DNA from: Strigamia acuminata
Lineage: Eukaryota; Arthropoda; Chilopoda; Geophilomorpha; Linotaeniidae
Direction of reading: 5' to 3'
Length of the DNA stretch: 64,000 nt
Assembly (NCBI GenBank): GCA_949358305.1
Contig: OX442314.1
Location: forward strand, 12,825,060 to 12,889,059
The notes under the pieces are model-generated. The model searched no databases. It worked only from the letters and a program-made list of their open reading frames with translations, and was not told the origin of the DNA. Shown here piece after piece: positions 23,493 through 37,016 of the stretch; within the stretch, counting starts at the first letter, position 1, and each line of letters begins with the position of its first letter. Position numbers and translations under genes: made by a program.

Positions 23493-26400
23493 AACTCATA
23501 ATACTTACTAGTTTTAAATTTTTATTTTTTGACTCATTTAAGTAATTATATAAAACACAGTATGTAGAAATTACACCCTACACCTTTGACCAATATTCAT
23601 ATTTTAGAATATCGCCGATACCGATAATCGGCAACCGATGCTTGGAAACTAGCGAAGGATTTTGCTGCTTTGCCGTAATTCGAGCCCATTAAGCAATTGA
23701 ATGGTATTAGAAAATGTAAAGTGGGGTGCAAAAGTCAATTGTCTTTACAATCATTACACGGTTTGTAATAACCAGTAATTTCAGGTAATTTCATCCTACA
23801 TATTCCGTGACCAAGTGATTGAAGAACACTTTTCAATTTGAATTCCTGTGGCCTTATTCGCAAAAGGTCAACACGAGACTGCACTCAACAACTTCATCTG
23901 CATAATTTTTCACAACCACATTTCCCATACTGGATCATCATTGACATTCATGTACCTTAACCTAATACAGCACATCGTGGCGCAACATGCCCTTATCATC
24001 TCAAAAATCTAATCACACAGCACAACAACCTTCAAACTCTTACGAGTTAAAAGCATTTAAATATACATTTAGCACAAGTAGCGGAGTTTTGATTTCAATA
24101 ACAAAAAAGGTCAATGATACAGTTTCTACACGAATTAAGTAATTAATTAATTAATTAGATGATTAATTAAGATCGAATAGAGACCTAAAAACATGTTTAC
24201 AAGAAGAAAATCTAACCTGGCCTTCGCGCGTCAGCGGCTACGAGGTGACATACTTCCAAAGGTGTGTACCTAACTCAAATTCGACATGTTGCTTTGCTCG
24301 GGGTGTGGTTAATGCGGAAGCAAATGGTAGCTTTTCTGCCTACACATCTGAGCCTCGAACTACGGCTTTAATTTTTTAAATGAAAGTTGTCGTAAATCTT
24401 ACGGGGTGAATTAGTCAGAGTTATTTGGCAACATTTTTCAGGGAATTAAGGTGGAAATACTTTCCAAAAATCACTTAAGCGTTTAAAATGCAAAAATTAG
24501 AACACAATTACTGTTCACGACTAAATAGTGGGTATAGTGGCCTCGACGATCAATTCTGAGTCGACCATAGCCAAGTTACCGCAGGTGAATGCTACTAAGA
24601 GACTTATATCAAGATACGACCTGAAATGTCTGACAATTTTATCAGGCATTACTTGAATGGTATATTTAGTAATCCTAAGAAGAGAATTAAATCCAAGTAA
24701 TTTATTTCCAATATTTTCTTCATTTTAGAGACTTTTTGAACGCATTTTATGATTTTTACAATATGTACGGACCACAAATGTCCAAGTTTATTGCGTTTGG
24801 CAGTCCTGTACAAGTTTGTCCTGCCCTACATTGATGTACTGCAATGTCCTGCTTTTTGCACGTTGTCCTGCATTGTACTGCAATTTTGAAATACCAAAGT
24901 TTGAAGACTTTGGTCTTCTGTACATACAAATAACTATTTTTGTACTGCAGGTTCAGGTCAGGTTAGGTTTAGGTTAAAAGGTTAGATTAAAGATCAAGTG
25001 TCCTGCATTTTTATTTCTATCAACTGGTCACCCTAACCACAATTCAAACACAGATTAGAATATTATTTGTAATGCTTTACTCAGCTTATCAGAAAGTATC
25101 TCTATATAAATATCGAATTAACCAGGATAAATATTCTTGACATCCTTACACCAATTTCACTTTGCTTTACAAATCCGGATTACCAATCTGTTTGTACAAA
25201 TATTTCATGGTTATTGATTGAATCGATTCGCCCTTCAACTAAGTAAATAAATATATCATTGGTTATTTATTGGTTGGTAAGGATACCCAAGTGAATTGTC
25301 TAATAGGCTACTAGGAAAAAAATGACAGCTCTTGATGAACCGCTTTCTTTTAATAATAGAGTGTAGTACAAATTCCCCTAGTATGTACTATCTTGTTTAT
25401 TTTTTTCAACAAATGTTCCCCCTTTTTTCTTTACAAAAAAAAACGCATTATTGCAATTATTTTTTATTTTAAATTTATAATAATCGCATGACTTGACACT
25501 AATTTTCAAAATAACACTTCATTTTTATGGGTACTTTTGTGAATTACACTCTCCTGGCACACCTTCTGGTTGGTGACCTACTTTTTGAGATGGAAACAAC
25601 ACCCCATGGTCTGAAAGCCTTACAAAAACCCCAACGTAAGTAACAATAAAGCAGAAAAAAAACCAAAAGTGAATAGAAAAGAAGGTATGTATTAAATCCA
25701 AATTGGAAAAAAAAAACTGGGACTCGAATTTACAAAGCCACATAATACACAAGAAATAATATATAAAAAGAAAGAAATGTCTTGTTGTATCTTGAGAATT
25801 GTACACAAAGATAAATGTCATTACAAAGAAAGGGAAAATGGAAAAGAAGTGGGTTAAAGAGCTTAATGTCAGATATGATTATTTTATGCAGGTTTTTTGT
25901 TTTGTTTTGGGTTTATAAACTGTAATCCTGTCAAAAACATATATAGAATATTTTGGTTTCATAAATTCCACTTGTATTAACTGATGTGCAAAAAATTATG
26001 GAAATTTTTCACAGTTAACAAGATCTTAAGAAGGAAAAAATCCATATCGTCGTGCCGTAAGAGGGGAACTGGAAACCACAAAGCAATTTCTCTTTTTGCG
26101 GAGTAAAAAAAAGAGTCGTTTTTTGGCAATGATTAAACCGCGTGTTTTTTAAAGTAGAACTAAAAAAAGAGAGAAAAAGTGTAACAGTAAGATTGGGGAA
26201 ATTACATTATCACTATTATGGGAAACCATAATTTCATATACAAATGATACTTGTTGTGCCTTATCTCTTGGCTGCACCCATTAAGAAATTAATGATTTGC
26301 TGTCAACGCAGGTCACGAGTAAAAAATGAACTTTTTTGGACGAAAAAAATTAAGGACACAATTCGAAATTGAATTTTCAAAAAAATAAAAGTTGGGGTCT

Positions 26401-28815
26401 TGGGGAGGGGGAGAAAAAATTTAAAAAGATTGTAATTTACAAAATCTGCATCTTTTTTCAAATGTTTAAACTCAATGCATTTTTATTAAGGAAATGGAAT
26501 TTTTAAATTTTTGTCAATTAAATTTTTTAATTTAAATAGAAAAAAAAAATAATTTTATGTGTGTGGATTTAATTTTTGAAAAAATATATACAATTTTGAG
26601 TTGATTCTCGGGGAATACAACTCAATTATACAATGGAAATGCTCAAAGGATAGCTGGAAGACAAAGGAGGTTAAATGAGTTTTTGTCTCTAATTACAGTT
26701 TTCAGAAACTTCCTTTGTAAAAATAAGGAAAAAAGTGAAAAGTAAGACAAAACTTTCTGCAGGCTATTTTTTTTTGAAGGAAAAATTTAAGAAAAAAAAA
26801 AGTGAAACAATTAAACGAAATGATCCACATTGCGTGACATTCCGCTACACTTATTTCCAACACGAATATAGAATATAAATGCTATTACAATTAGAAATAA
26901 AACCAGTGTAAACAAGATTAACATTTCTACGCTCAATAGTCAAAACAAATTAATGAATATGCAACGCCCATAACCCATAATAATAATCAAAAGCGATTTA
27001 GTACAAATTTCAATCCAGATCTGAGAAATGCAAGTAAGCAGCAGGAGTCAGGTCACCTACTTAGAATATACAATACAAAATCCACTACCATATGTAAACA
27101 AATAGCTTCTACTTAACATTTAACGCATGTAGCAGAAAATAATTAAATGACACAAAAAAATTTAAAAATTAAAATAAAAAAATGGCGAAAAAAAATTTCT
27201 TTCTTCGAGTCATAACTCCAAGTGTCATCCAAAGAAGTCTTGCATGAAAAATAATTGTATGACATCATAAAACACGTGTATTTTACTACTTATCCTTAAG
27301 TAGATCATTCATTATTATTTATTAACCTAGTGGAACTGAAATGCACTGCTGTTACATGGCTGTATAACCCTCGTTTTGATCAGAACAAAACACGTGCCAC
27401 TGAACTTGGAATTGCAAGAGTTGGGTGGAGTTGCTAAAGCATTCCACGATACTTTCTCCTGCAGACCTTGCATCAGGATGTATTGTACATCCTGCAAGTG
27501 TGGTCATAAAAAATAATAATTTATTATTATTTTTTTTTTTTTAAAAGAAATATTTTTTTTTTTTGAATAAATTTGTACGAAAGGAAACTTATTCAAAAAC
27601 ATGATGATCCGTTGCATGAAACATAAATTCGTGCCTGCATGTGAACGTAAAAAAATCAACGATGCTTGAATCGTGAGACTTCGTGTAGGACAAAAACTGG
27701 TTTCTAAGAAAAGTATATCACTTGAGAAAAATAAAAATAAAAATAAAATTTTTCTCGTATTAATAAACATTTTTCCCAAGTAATTTCATTATTTTTATTC
27801 ATTTTTGTTGTAGTTTTTCTTATCTCGGGTGCAAATTGTTAAATTTCTAATTATACCGCAGATAAAATCCATTTACGATCGGATATCATAAAGAAATCGT
27901 AAAAAAACTACTTACGATTTAAGTACAATGCTTTAAAAATATAAAAATTAAAAAAAAAAATTTTCCCCCAATTTATATTTATCACAGCCTCAAAAATAAA
28001 ATAAAAAACAAAAACAAAAAAATAAAAAAAAGTCACAGTTTACTTCCTTAAGCAGTAGCAACCTTAGGTCACAGTCATATTTCTGATTTTCAACAACATT
28101 TCATACACAAAACACAAATAAATTTCTCAAAAATTTTTTAAAACCATTGTTGCAAACCATTAATCCACTTAGAAATGCAACCAATCGTCATTATATAAAT
28201 TTATTGAGTTGCCGTTTGGAAAAATAAAAACATTAATCCGTAATTAGTATCAAAATGGGTTGACTATAATGAAGTTACATAATATTTTTTTTTTATATTT
28301 ATAAATAAATCTCCCTTAAAACCTGATTCCCATTAGTCTTTTCCGCTGAGGATGTTGCCACGAGGCACACAACAATCTAAATCCACACTTCGTATTATGT
28401 CACCTCGAATTAATAAATTTACAAACAGATAAAAAAATAAAAATTATCGACGAATACTCTACAAATTAGGATGAATAACTGAAACGAGAAATCGTGCTGA
28501 TAAATAATTGCAATTCCACTGACCTATTGATGGAAGGGGAAACCACACACCAAATTACAACTCTCGACATAGGATGGACCATCAACAGAAAATATAAAAA
28601 GATTATTTTTTTCCTGATAACGATTTTTGAAAGTAAAAAAAAAAAAAATTAATAATTATAAAAAAAAAAAAAAAATTTCAACCCCCATTGCCAAGTGGCA
28701 GTGAGTAGAAAATCTCTCCATGTCCGAGATTCAGGGCACAGACAGCCAATGGGCGAGTAGAGTTTGAGGACTCACGCGTTGGCATGAATATGCATTTCTC
28801 CACCAAAAGTGGACC

Positions 28816-28850
28816 ATATAAAACGACGGAATCTCAGACCACAAACATTG
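28816..28850 (+). promoter_or_regulatory. PxB core promoter (TATA)
   Basis: ATATAAAA at 28816-28823 precedes a short leader exon. A start about 30 bp downstream would fall near the A at 28847 (ACATTG). A TCAGA at 28834-28838 is initiator-like but is too close to the TATA box to pair with it. Confidence 0.55.
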
Positions 28851-28909
28851 ATGCTAGTGAAAAGACCCAATCCTGATCGGGCAATTTCATCACGGATATC
28901 CATTACAAG

Positions 28910-31900
28910 ATGTAAGTGTTACAACTTCACTTTAATACTAACTAAACATTTCCTTATTTACAATATTTATTTATTTTAAAAAAAAAAAACAACAAATTTC
29001 AATTTAATTTTATCATAATTTCAATCAAGTTATATAAATATTTTTTTTTATTTATTTAAATTTTATAATTCAGTGAACTCTCTTAAAAATTCAAAAATTA
29101 TTATTTTTTTATGGATATTTTATATTAATTATCAGGTATATAGAACGCAAAGGTGTTATGGGCAATAAGCATGAGATGGCGAAGCTAATCTCCCCAAGAA
29201 CAATAGCCCAAATGTATTGTGTGTAAAACATGATGTTCATACTTTTTTCATAGTTGAAAGAATCTAAAAATTTTCTTTTTATTTCGCTTTTATTTATTTT
29301 TTTTTTTTAAAAATTCTTTCTTGCAAGCAAACAATCAGATTTGAAACTGAAAAGTTCATTCCTCCGTTTTCTTCAGTTGGCTACCCTGCAATGCGTGCAA
29401 GAAAAGCACAATTTTTCCCCACCAAAATTAAACAAGTGTGAAAAAAAATATGAAAAATTAATTCCAGCAGAGAAAAATCCCAAGCTATTAAACTTGCTGC
29501 AATAAATTCTCGGCTTAGTAGGTTAATCAAACCCAAAAAATTACCAAACTCAGCGATAACCATCAAAGGGTTAACGCATCATTAGAGGCCGCTGACTGTT
29601 AAGGGCAAGTGCTTCTCTTAATCGAAAAATCTTCATCATGACTTGTAGAATTTTCCGATTCTACATGTCTTTGATTCTTTTACTGTCATGTTTATACTTT
29701 TCATTACTTAACTGACCTACTGCCTTCCCTTAAACTTATTGCTGAGCTGCACTTTGAGCACATATCGCCCGCGGTTGTGCAGGTATCTTGACCATATAAC
29801 TCCACCCTTGACAGAATCCGGAAATCACTTTCTCCGAACAGCCCGCACAAGTGCTACTTTCACTTTTATATATAGGAAGTTATGCTAATAGAAATAATAT
29901 CACGTATCAAAAGCAAAATTATTTTTTTTTTATTTAAAAAAAAAAAAAATATACATATTTTCCATGACCTTAAATTTATTTAATAAATTTAATAACTAAG
30001 CCAGCTTTAATTATGTTAAATGTTAGGAAATAAATTTAAGTAAAATTACATAAACATGTCAAGAAAGGTGCAGTTAACGCTAGACAATTAGTAGCTTATG
30101 AAAGAATTCACTGTGCAATTACATACGAAACAAAATGTTTAAATAGTTTTAATGTTTTTCAATATCGTTGCTGTGGTTACGACGGTAAACTCTACGTTAA
30201 AGCAGAAGAACATTCCGAAACTGCACGTTTCGCTTCGTTCGATTCATTGAAAAGAAAGTCGCTTTTTTTCTTCTTTCTTTTCTTTATTTGGCACAAAAGG
30301 GGGGAAAACCTAAATGCCAGTGAAAATAAGATCAAATACACGTGACAGGGGTGTGGTCAGATGACCGGGTTGAGACGCTAGTTTGCTAAGCACGACTCAC
30401 CATCCGACCACACCCTGACACCGTCTCACGTCGGTTCTTAAAAGCTCGCTCGTTCATTGATAGGAGTAAATAAATCGCTTTCTAATGTAAATAAAGCAAG
30501 TTAACGTGGTCTAGTTGTAATTTAGTCCACTATCGATACATTTTTTTAATGTTCTCGTTTATTTTTGGAGTTAATTATGATTTCCTAACAAGATAATTGC
30601 GATGTCTTATTTTTGTCTGTATTTCAGGTTATTCCAGTATAGTTTGGCAACGCTCTTCACTCTCGTTGTTTTAGTAAATCTTATTTATGCAGATCAAGTG
30701 CAAGACAAGAAAACAAATGGTATTATAAATTTTTCATACTTTAATAAATCCTAAAACAAGTAGCGCCTTGAGAGAACAGTATATCGATTAAACTGTTTCA
30801 AACGGTGAGGTTTGTTGCTCGAATAAAACCTGAATATGTAAATTCAGTTGGAATAATTTACTTTTTAAAATTTTTTTTTTTTAAAAAATAAGAAATAATT
30901 AATTTTTTTTGAACTACGATTTTCCTCAAAAAAATTTTTTTTTTCATTTTGAATTAAAAAAAAAAAAAAAGATAAAAGAGTTAATTCAGCGACCCACTTT
31001 TATAACTCATCATTTTTATTTTTTTATCCAGCTCCAAATGTGTGAGAAAAAAATGTCTTATCTGCATTTAAATGATTATAATGTTTGATTTTCTAACGTT
31101 CATCGCAGAGATCGTGTCCTAAATATTTTTCTCTGGTATTCAACGGCTTATTAGTATTTTTTTTTTTTTGAAAAAAATTTTCCCCATAAACTGAATTTAT
31201 TGATGCTATAACCCTTAATTAATTTTTTAAACCGCAATTTTTAACACACCAGAAAAAAAGTAACCCCAATCAAAAAATATCAGCTCCAAACATAAATTCA
31301 ATTCATTCAAAAACTGCCCAAGAAAAGGCGCTGGCAATACTACTTTGCATTGCAGATAAAACAGCTTATACGTTGAAGAGGCTCGCCCGTCACGTGCCAA
31401 GCTGCAACGAACAAAAATACCGAACGATCGATGGCACGTGCAACAATCCCTACAACCCTTTATGGGGCCGTTCGCTAACCCCATACGCTCGATTCCTACC
31501 CCCCGATTATGCTGACGGTAAGACCTTGTTGTTATTTCATAAGCGACACCAGAAATAAATAAATTTACACCAACATGCCCATCCAAGTGGACATAAGTTG
31601 CCAACTCGAATTCTCATTTTCTTCTACACACAAAACAAACAAATACATTCAGGGCCCCAAGGCCCACAAAATGTACTGTAACAGTAATAAATATTAGAGT
31701 TTGCGGCAGGTACTTTTCCCTTATAAAAACTCCCGTTAAGCCTATAAGTATAGTGGAAAACTTATAACTCTACCGGAGCTTACACTATAACTGAAAATAG
31801 CGTAGCCAATCCGGAGTTTTCCGCTATTTACGTCACTAACTAAAAATCTGGATTAGCATTGACCTGTTTCGCTGGTTTATCTAATTGTTTGTGCTTTAAA

Positions 31901-34900
31901 TTCTTGTAAATTCACAGTAATAAAGTTGCAGCATTGTATTGCAATAGTTAAAAACAGAAATTCTCTCTTTTTATGCGAATTAGACATTACTAGTTTCGGT
32001 AATCACGTGACATGTATAAGGTTAAATCCAATTTTATAACGATATCATAAAACTTCAACCGCAACCCACTTTTACCTTACACTAAAAATAGCGTAAAAAA
32101 TGTCATAATTGTAAGGGAAAAGTACCTGCCGCAAACTCTCTAATAATCCACTTCAAGCTTTTGTTTCTAACTCATCTCAACAACCCCTGGACTTTGGGGG
32201 ACCCCTTGGGCCCTGAGTATCTGTAACTTTGGAACAAAGAGAGATGAATAAAAGTACACAAAAGGAGCGCTTTATTAGCTCCTAATCTCTTCTCCCAGAT
32301 GTGGAGAACACTGTAAATAGAAAGATATTGTAACATTTCAATACCCAGATTGACTACTGCAGGTTATATGTCAATAGATAAGGTTGGCACCACTCGCACC
32401 TGGTATTATTCATCCTGAGCAGATGATTTCCTAATTCCAGGCATTATTTACCAGTATTGAGCCTAATATTGCTAAATAAACAACAAACTCATTAACAAAA
32501 GTAATTTACAGCGTGGTGTCGTTATTTTGTTGCTTTATTTCCTTCGTGTGCATCTGTGCAACAAGCTTGACAATCGCCACGCATGCGCAGTTTGAATTTG
32601 GCAACGAGATACCGAACTCTAGGCACAGTGCCATACACGACCGAAAATGAGAATTAAAATGTCAATAGATGCCAATTCTGGAAGAAACTTATCTTCCTTA
32701 AGTGCCTTTTAGACGGCAAAGTGACATAAGAAGAAAAAAAGTAACTTCTCCCTTGAATGCAACTAATAATGTACACGCTTAATTTTGTCATGCATAAATG
32801 GTGTCATCATATTTCAATCTGTGATGATATCATTTCCTTGACATTATTTCTCTTTCCATTAAATATCGTTCCATCTACTTGTGTGCGAAAATTTATTTAC
32901 TTCTGATTACGCATTTTTTTTACGCCATCGTCTTAATTCACTTGTACATTAAAGGCAAGGGTTCTCCAAGATGCAGAAAAGATGGCACCGGCCTTCCGAA
33001 TCCTCGCTACATCAGTATTTCTCTCGCTCACGACATTCCATTGGAAAGCGAACATTTATCGCACATGTTTATGATGTGGGGTCAATTTATGAATCATGAA
33101 ATTACAAATAAACCCGAAGCCAAAAGTAAATTTTTAATTGACGGAGGGGAAAAAGAATGTTAATATTTTTCGTTTTTTGATAGTTAAGGGTGGAAGAGGA
33201 GACGAAATGAAGTGTTGTGACCGAAATGGTGCTTGGGGGCACCCAGACTGCTATCCAATCATGTTGGCACCTGAAGATCCGTATTACGGTCAGCAAAGGG
33301 TATCGTGCATGGAGTTTACGCGGTCAAACTCGTATAGAGGATCGGACTTTCCAGTCGGTGTGTACACAAAACCCGAAATTGATGTTTGGTTTGTATAATT
33401 ATTTTGTTTTATCAGATTACCGCGAGCAGTACAACAACAATACTCATTTTATTGATGGGTCTAATGTTTATGGATCTTACGATGAAGATGCGTTCAAGTT
33501 AAGAGAACATCGCGGAGGTATGTAAAGGGAAAGCAAAATTGGACACAAAAATTAAAACATTTACTTTAAGGTCGTCTGCTAATCACTCCGTACCGACACA
33601 GTAAAGATTTACTACCCCAAGGTGGCAAAAGTTGCGGCAAAGACAAATGTTTTGCAGCAGGTTAGTTTAAAGTAACCCATATGGTTCAAAAATACATTGA
33701 AATTATAACGCAACGTATGCATTATTTAATGTACAAATAATATACTCAGTTCCACGAAATGCTGCACATTTCGGAATGCATTAAGTGAACAGCGTTATAT
33801 TTAAAAAAATATTTTTGAACCATGTGGGAATTTTAATTACCAAAAATTATTATAAAATCGATTGGAATTTCACAGGTGACTTCAGAGCAAACATGTTTCC
33901 CGCTCTAACATCTCTTCACACTTTATGGGTCCGTGAGCACAATCGGATTGCAAACGAATTATCTCACATGCATTCTTATTGGGATGACGAAACAATATAC
34001 CAAGTATGTAAAAACACTCATCAAACAAAAAACATTAATCCTCTTGTATATTTTTCTATTCTCTTTATAGGAAACGAGAAAAATCGTTGGAGCTGAAATT
34101 CAACACATAACATACAATGAATATTTGCCTTTAGTGCTGGGCCCTGAAAATGCCAAAACATGGGGCTTATCATTGAAAAGAGACGGCTTTTTTGATGGAT
34201 ACGACCCACATATCAATCCAGCTATTGACAATGGGTTTGCCGCAGCTGCTTATCGTTTTGGACACAGTCTAGTGCAATGGGGATTCAAAAGGTTACAATT
34301 TACATTATTTTATGCACACTACTACTACGTTTGCATGCACCGAATATTTCGAGATCAAATTGTTGTGTTTACAATTTACATGCAGAAAATAATTCGTGGT
34401 CACTTTCGGTTTTCGACCAATGGGGAAGTGCCGAAGCGATGCGCGCATGCGCAATAAAAATAGTTCGAATTCACTCGAATTAAACAACCTTCTGCGAGGG
34501 ATTATTCACTACTCGAATAATCCTTGTCATCCCTGTTTACGTGACAGTTGTGCACACGGAATATTACATCTCACTCGAAACATTCCGTGCATGTAAACGA
34601 ACAAGTATCCCACAATTTCATACTAAAATCCCTTAAAACAAACCCGAATTCCATTAAATTCTTAAAATATAACTGCAAACAACCTCTACACTGTCTTTAA
34701 AATGAATACAGTAGTTCAGTCACGTCGCCTATGCACTCGTTTGATTGAAATAGTGCCGTGCTAGAAATACTCTCAGCAATAAAAAAAAGCCATTAAATTT
34801 ACTCTAATTAATTCCAAAGTTAGATAAAATGCTACACATTGTGTGAGTATTTTAAAGAAAAGACAATTGCTCGTGCAAACAGAGAAATTGGATTCGTTTT

Positions 34901-37016
34901 CCCCCCAGATACACACCAGATCACGTGGAATTAGTGCCGTCGCCAGCCCTTTCGACAGAATTCGACAACACGTCGTGCATCTACCGAAACGAGATAGATC
35001 TGCTCTTTTTAGGTCTCATCAACCAACCAGCCAGAGCACGAGATGAATACTTTACGGACCAGGTTCGTAAATTTTTTATTAGTTTTATCCGCATAAAATA
35101 AATGGGGAAAAACATTTTTTATTTTTACAGCTCACAAATCATTTGTTTGAGAACCGAGGTATCGGTCATGCTCAAGACCTCTACGCACTCAATATCCACC
35201 GAGGACGAGACAATGGAATTCCATCTTACAATGAATGGAGGAGCTATTGTGGATTGAAAAAAGCTAGAGACTTTGCTGATCTGCGTGGGGAAATACCGGA
35301 CGAAGTTATCCATGGACTTAGCAAGGTTTATGGGTAAATAAAGGATTGCTAGAGTTTTCAAGAAAACAGAAAAAAAAAAAATAATCAATTTTTCTCTTAT
35401 ATTTTCTTTCCTTTAGCTCTGTGGATGATGTTGACTTGTATCCAGCTGGTGTTTCTGAATATGCCATTTACAATGGCATTGTGGGACCAACCTTTGCTTG
35501 CATTATAGCTCAGCAATTCAGAAATTTAAAAAAAGGAGATAAATTTTGGTATGAAAATGGCCACCACAAAGGAGCATTTTCCATACGTAAAGTATTCCCT
35601 TAAAAAATTCGAAACAAATCTATAAATATTGACATTTTAGAGCAATTGGAATCCCTTCGAAGAGTGACATTAGCAAGAGTCATTTGTGATAATACTGATA
35701 TCGTAGAAACAATTCAACCATATGCTATGAAGACACATAGCGAAAGGTAAAATAAATATGTTCAGGGTCCCCAAAGTACCAAGGTGGTAAATTTCCAAGA
35801 ACACAAGTTAAGCAGTATTGAACCTGGTCAGCACTTGGATGGGTGACCTACCGGGAATTCCAGTTGTTTCTCATCCGTGCCTGATTTAACGTTTATTGCA
35901 AGAACATCTCAGCCATCCACATTTAACTTGCTTGTCTGGTGTTTTCCCAATTCTCAGTCCAAATGTAAGGCTAGGAGCCACAAAAGTCGTTCCACATGGA
36001 CGCCTCTTACATGGTTCAACACCCTGGACAAGCTTTCGCCTTTCGGGTCACGACTGAAAAGTTTAATGGATTACTTTATGGACAATCAATATTGTACCTG
36101 TGCGATTGTGTACACACATGCTGGAAAATACATGCAATTATTGAGTGCGTGGTTCTAATCCTGGCAACCGGTTACAAATACTGTACCGCCATTTGTAAAG
36201 GCTGGAAGTTAAAGCGCTTTGTTTCCACATATCACCACTATGTGGCGCCACTAGAAAATCCTAAATGGCTGCTTCATAGAGGTAAACTTTACCTACTAAT
36301 GCTGCTTTGAGGCTAATTCACTGTTTGTTGTCGTTTAAATGTCCACTACGACTGAAAACAGACTAAATCGGTGCCATTTTTAAAGTTAGATCGAGACAAG
36401 CAGTTTAAATATGTTGTTTAAAATGCTGTTTATAGTTTAAATGACTATATGAATGCACCTTAGTGAAAAAATATGGAGAAAGACTAAGAAGCTCCTATTC
36501 TATGGAATCCCAGAATAGCCGGTAGAATGATATGCAGCTATCACTCGCTTCGTAAACTTCGTTTCGCTTGGCTGAGTTTACATTATCTCCGTATAGGTGG
36601 CAATAAATTAAAGTGCCTTTTCTCTGAAGAGCAGATTTCTTTCTTTCTGAATGACTAATTAATTTCAAACGGATTAAAAATTAACATAAAAAAAATTGCC
36701 TTTGGATCTGACACTCGACAGAATATGACAAATTCACGAGTTTTTTTTTTTTTAACACAATACAAAACCAATCTCTAGAATAATAAATTATTTAAATATA
36801 TTTTTTGTTAGGAACCACCGTGTGCACTGCAAAGATCGCCAGCACATCCCTCACCTCGATTTATCACCATGGATGAACCAACATCATCAATCCGATTCAT
36901 CAAACTACGCATCAATGTACTTAGCTGAGGGCCCTGACTATCCCCAGCCCGCAAGATCCCCAAAATATGGTCCCCCAAATAGACTCAGAATGGCAACAGG
37001 ATCACCTCCTTATTAA
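28910..37016 (+). CDS. PxB, secreted heme peroxidase, 659 aa, 14 exons, start codon split by an intron
   Basis: Coding exons: 28910-28911, 30628-30719, 31356-31517, 32955-33125, 33184-33357, 33416-33517, 33571-33660, 33876-34003, 34071-34291, 34909-35062, 35131-35333, 35417-35586, 35641-35746, 36812-37016; total 1980 nt. The ATG is formed by AT at the end of exon 1 (donor GTAAGT) and G at the start of exon 2. Signal peptide [22 protein letters not shown] follows. Motifs: [24 protein letters not shown] (Gln129, His133), Ca-loop THFIDGS, RANM (Arg268, Met271), REHNR, YRFGH (His372), NIHRGRDNG (Asn453). Heme-ester Asp is Asn132, Glu is Met271, and the Ca-ligand Asp after the distal His is Glu134. 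The tail of about 65 residues is rich in His, Ser, Asn and Pro and unique to this copy. Expected role: extracellular H2O2-dependent oxidation. Confidence 0.9.
30341..30422. repeat. Inverted repeat in PxB intron 1
   Basis: GTGACAGGGGTGTGGTCAGATG at 30341 onward is nearly inverted as CATCCGACCACACCCTGACA before 30422. An E-box CACGTG overlaps the left edge. This could be a small MITE or a regulatory palindrome; nothing distinguishes them here. Confidence 0.5.
31694..32143. mobile_element. MITE with 33-bp terminal inverted repeats (PxB intron 3)
   Basis: TTAGAGTTTGCGGCAGGTAC at the left is inverted as GTACCTGCCGCAAACTCTCTAA at the right, with a 2-base insertion. The match continues through TTTTCCCTTA. 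The element is about 450 bp with no coding capacity and was not seen elsewhere in the window. Confidence 0.8.
32390..32630 (+). mobile_element. MITE family C, decayed copy (PxB intron 3)
   Basis: CTAATTCCAGGCATTATTTA, CAGTATTGAGCCTAATATTG and AAAAGTAATTTACAGCGTGG match in order the minus-strand reading of the foldback element at 48473-48790. Ends are degraded, so the limits are approximate. Confidence 0.6.
33676..33828. mobile_element. MITE family D, short copy (PxB intron 7)
   Basis: CCCATATGGTTCAAAAATA at the left is inverted as TATTTTTGAACCATGTGGG at the right; complementarity extends to TATAACG/CGTTATA. The element is about 150 bp. The same ends bound a longer element in PxD intron 5. 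Confidence 0.8.
35790..36010 (+). mobile_element. 5S-rRNA-derived SINE, copy 1 (PxB intron 13)
   Basis: AAGTTAAGCAGTATTGAACC followed by TGGTCAGCACTTGGATGGGT and GACC reproduces the 3' half of eukaryotic 5S rRNA, including the internal RNA polymerase III control region. Downstream, GCAAGAACATCT, CATTTAACT, TGGTGTTTTCCC and AAATG occur in the same order as in a second copy at 52640-52870 (opposite strand). A 5S-headed body with a shared unrelated tail is the structure of a SINE3-type retroposon. The 3' limit is uncertain. Confidence 0.7.

Larger units (their letters stand above)
20837..28815. other. PxA-PxB intergenic region
   Basis: No exon is supported in these 8 kb. The first few hundred bases are the PxA 3' UTR. 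A hAT-like end lies at 23420-23490 and a short TTAGG-like stretch at 24953-24990. The rest is AT-rich with many homopolymer runs, and short open frames look random. Confidence 0.6.

Noticed and set aside
35790-35870. Functional 5S rRNA gene
   Set aside because: Only the 3' half is present and it is diverged, with a non-5S tail shared by a second copy, which fits a SINE.
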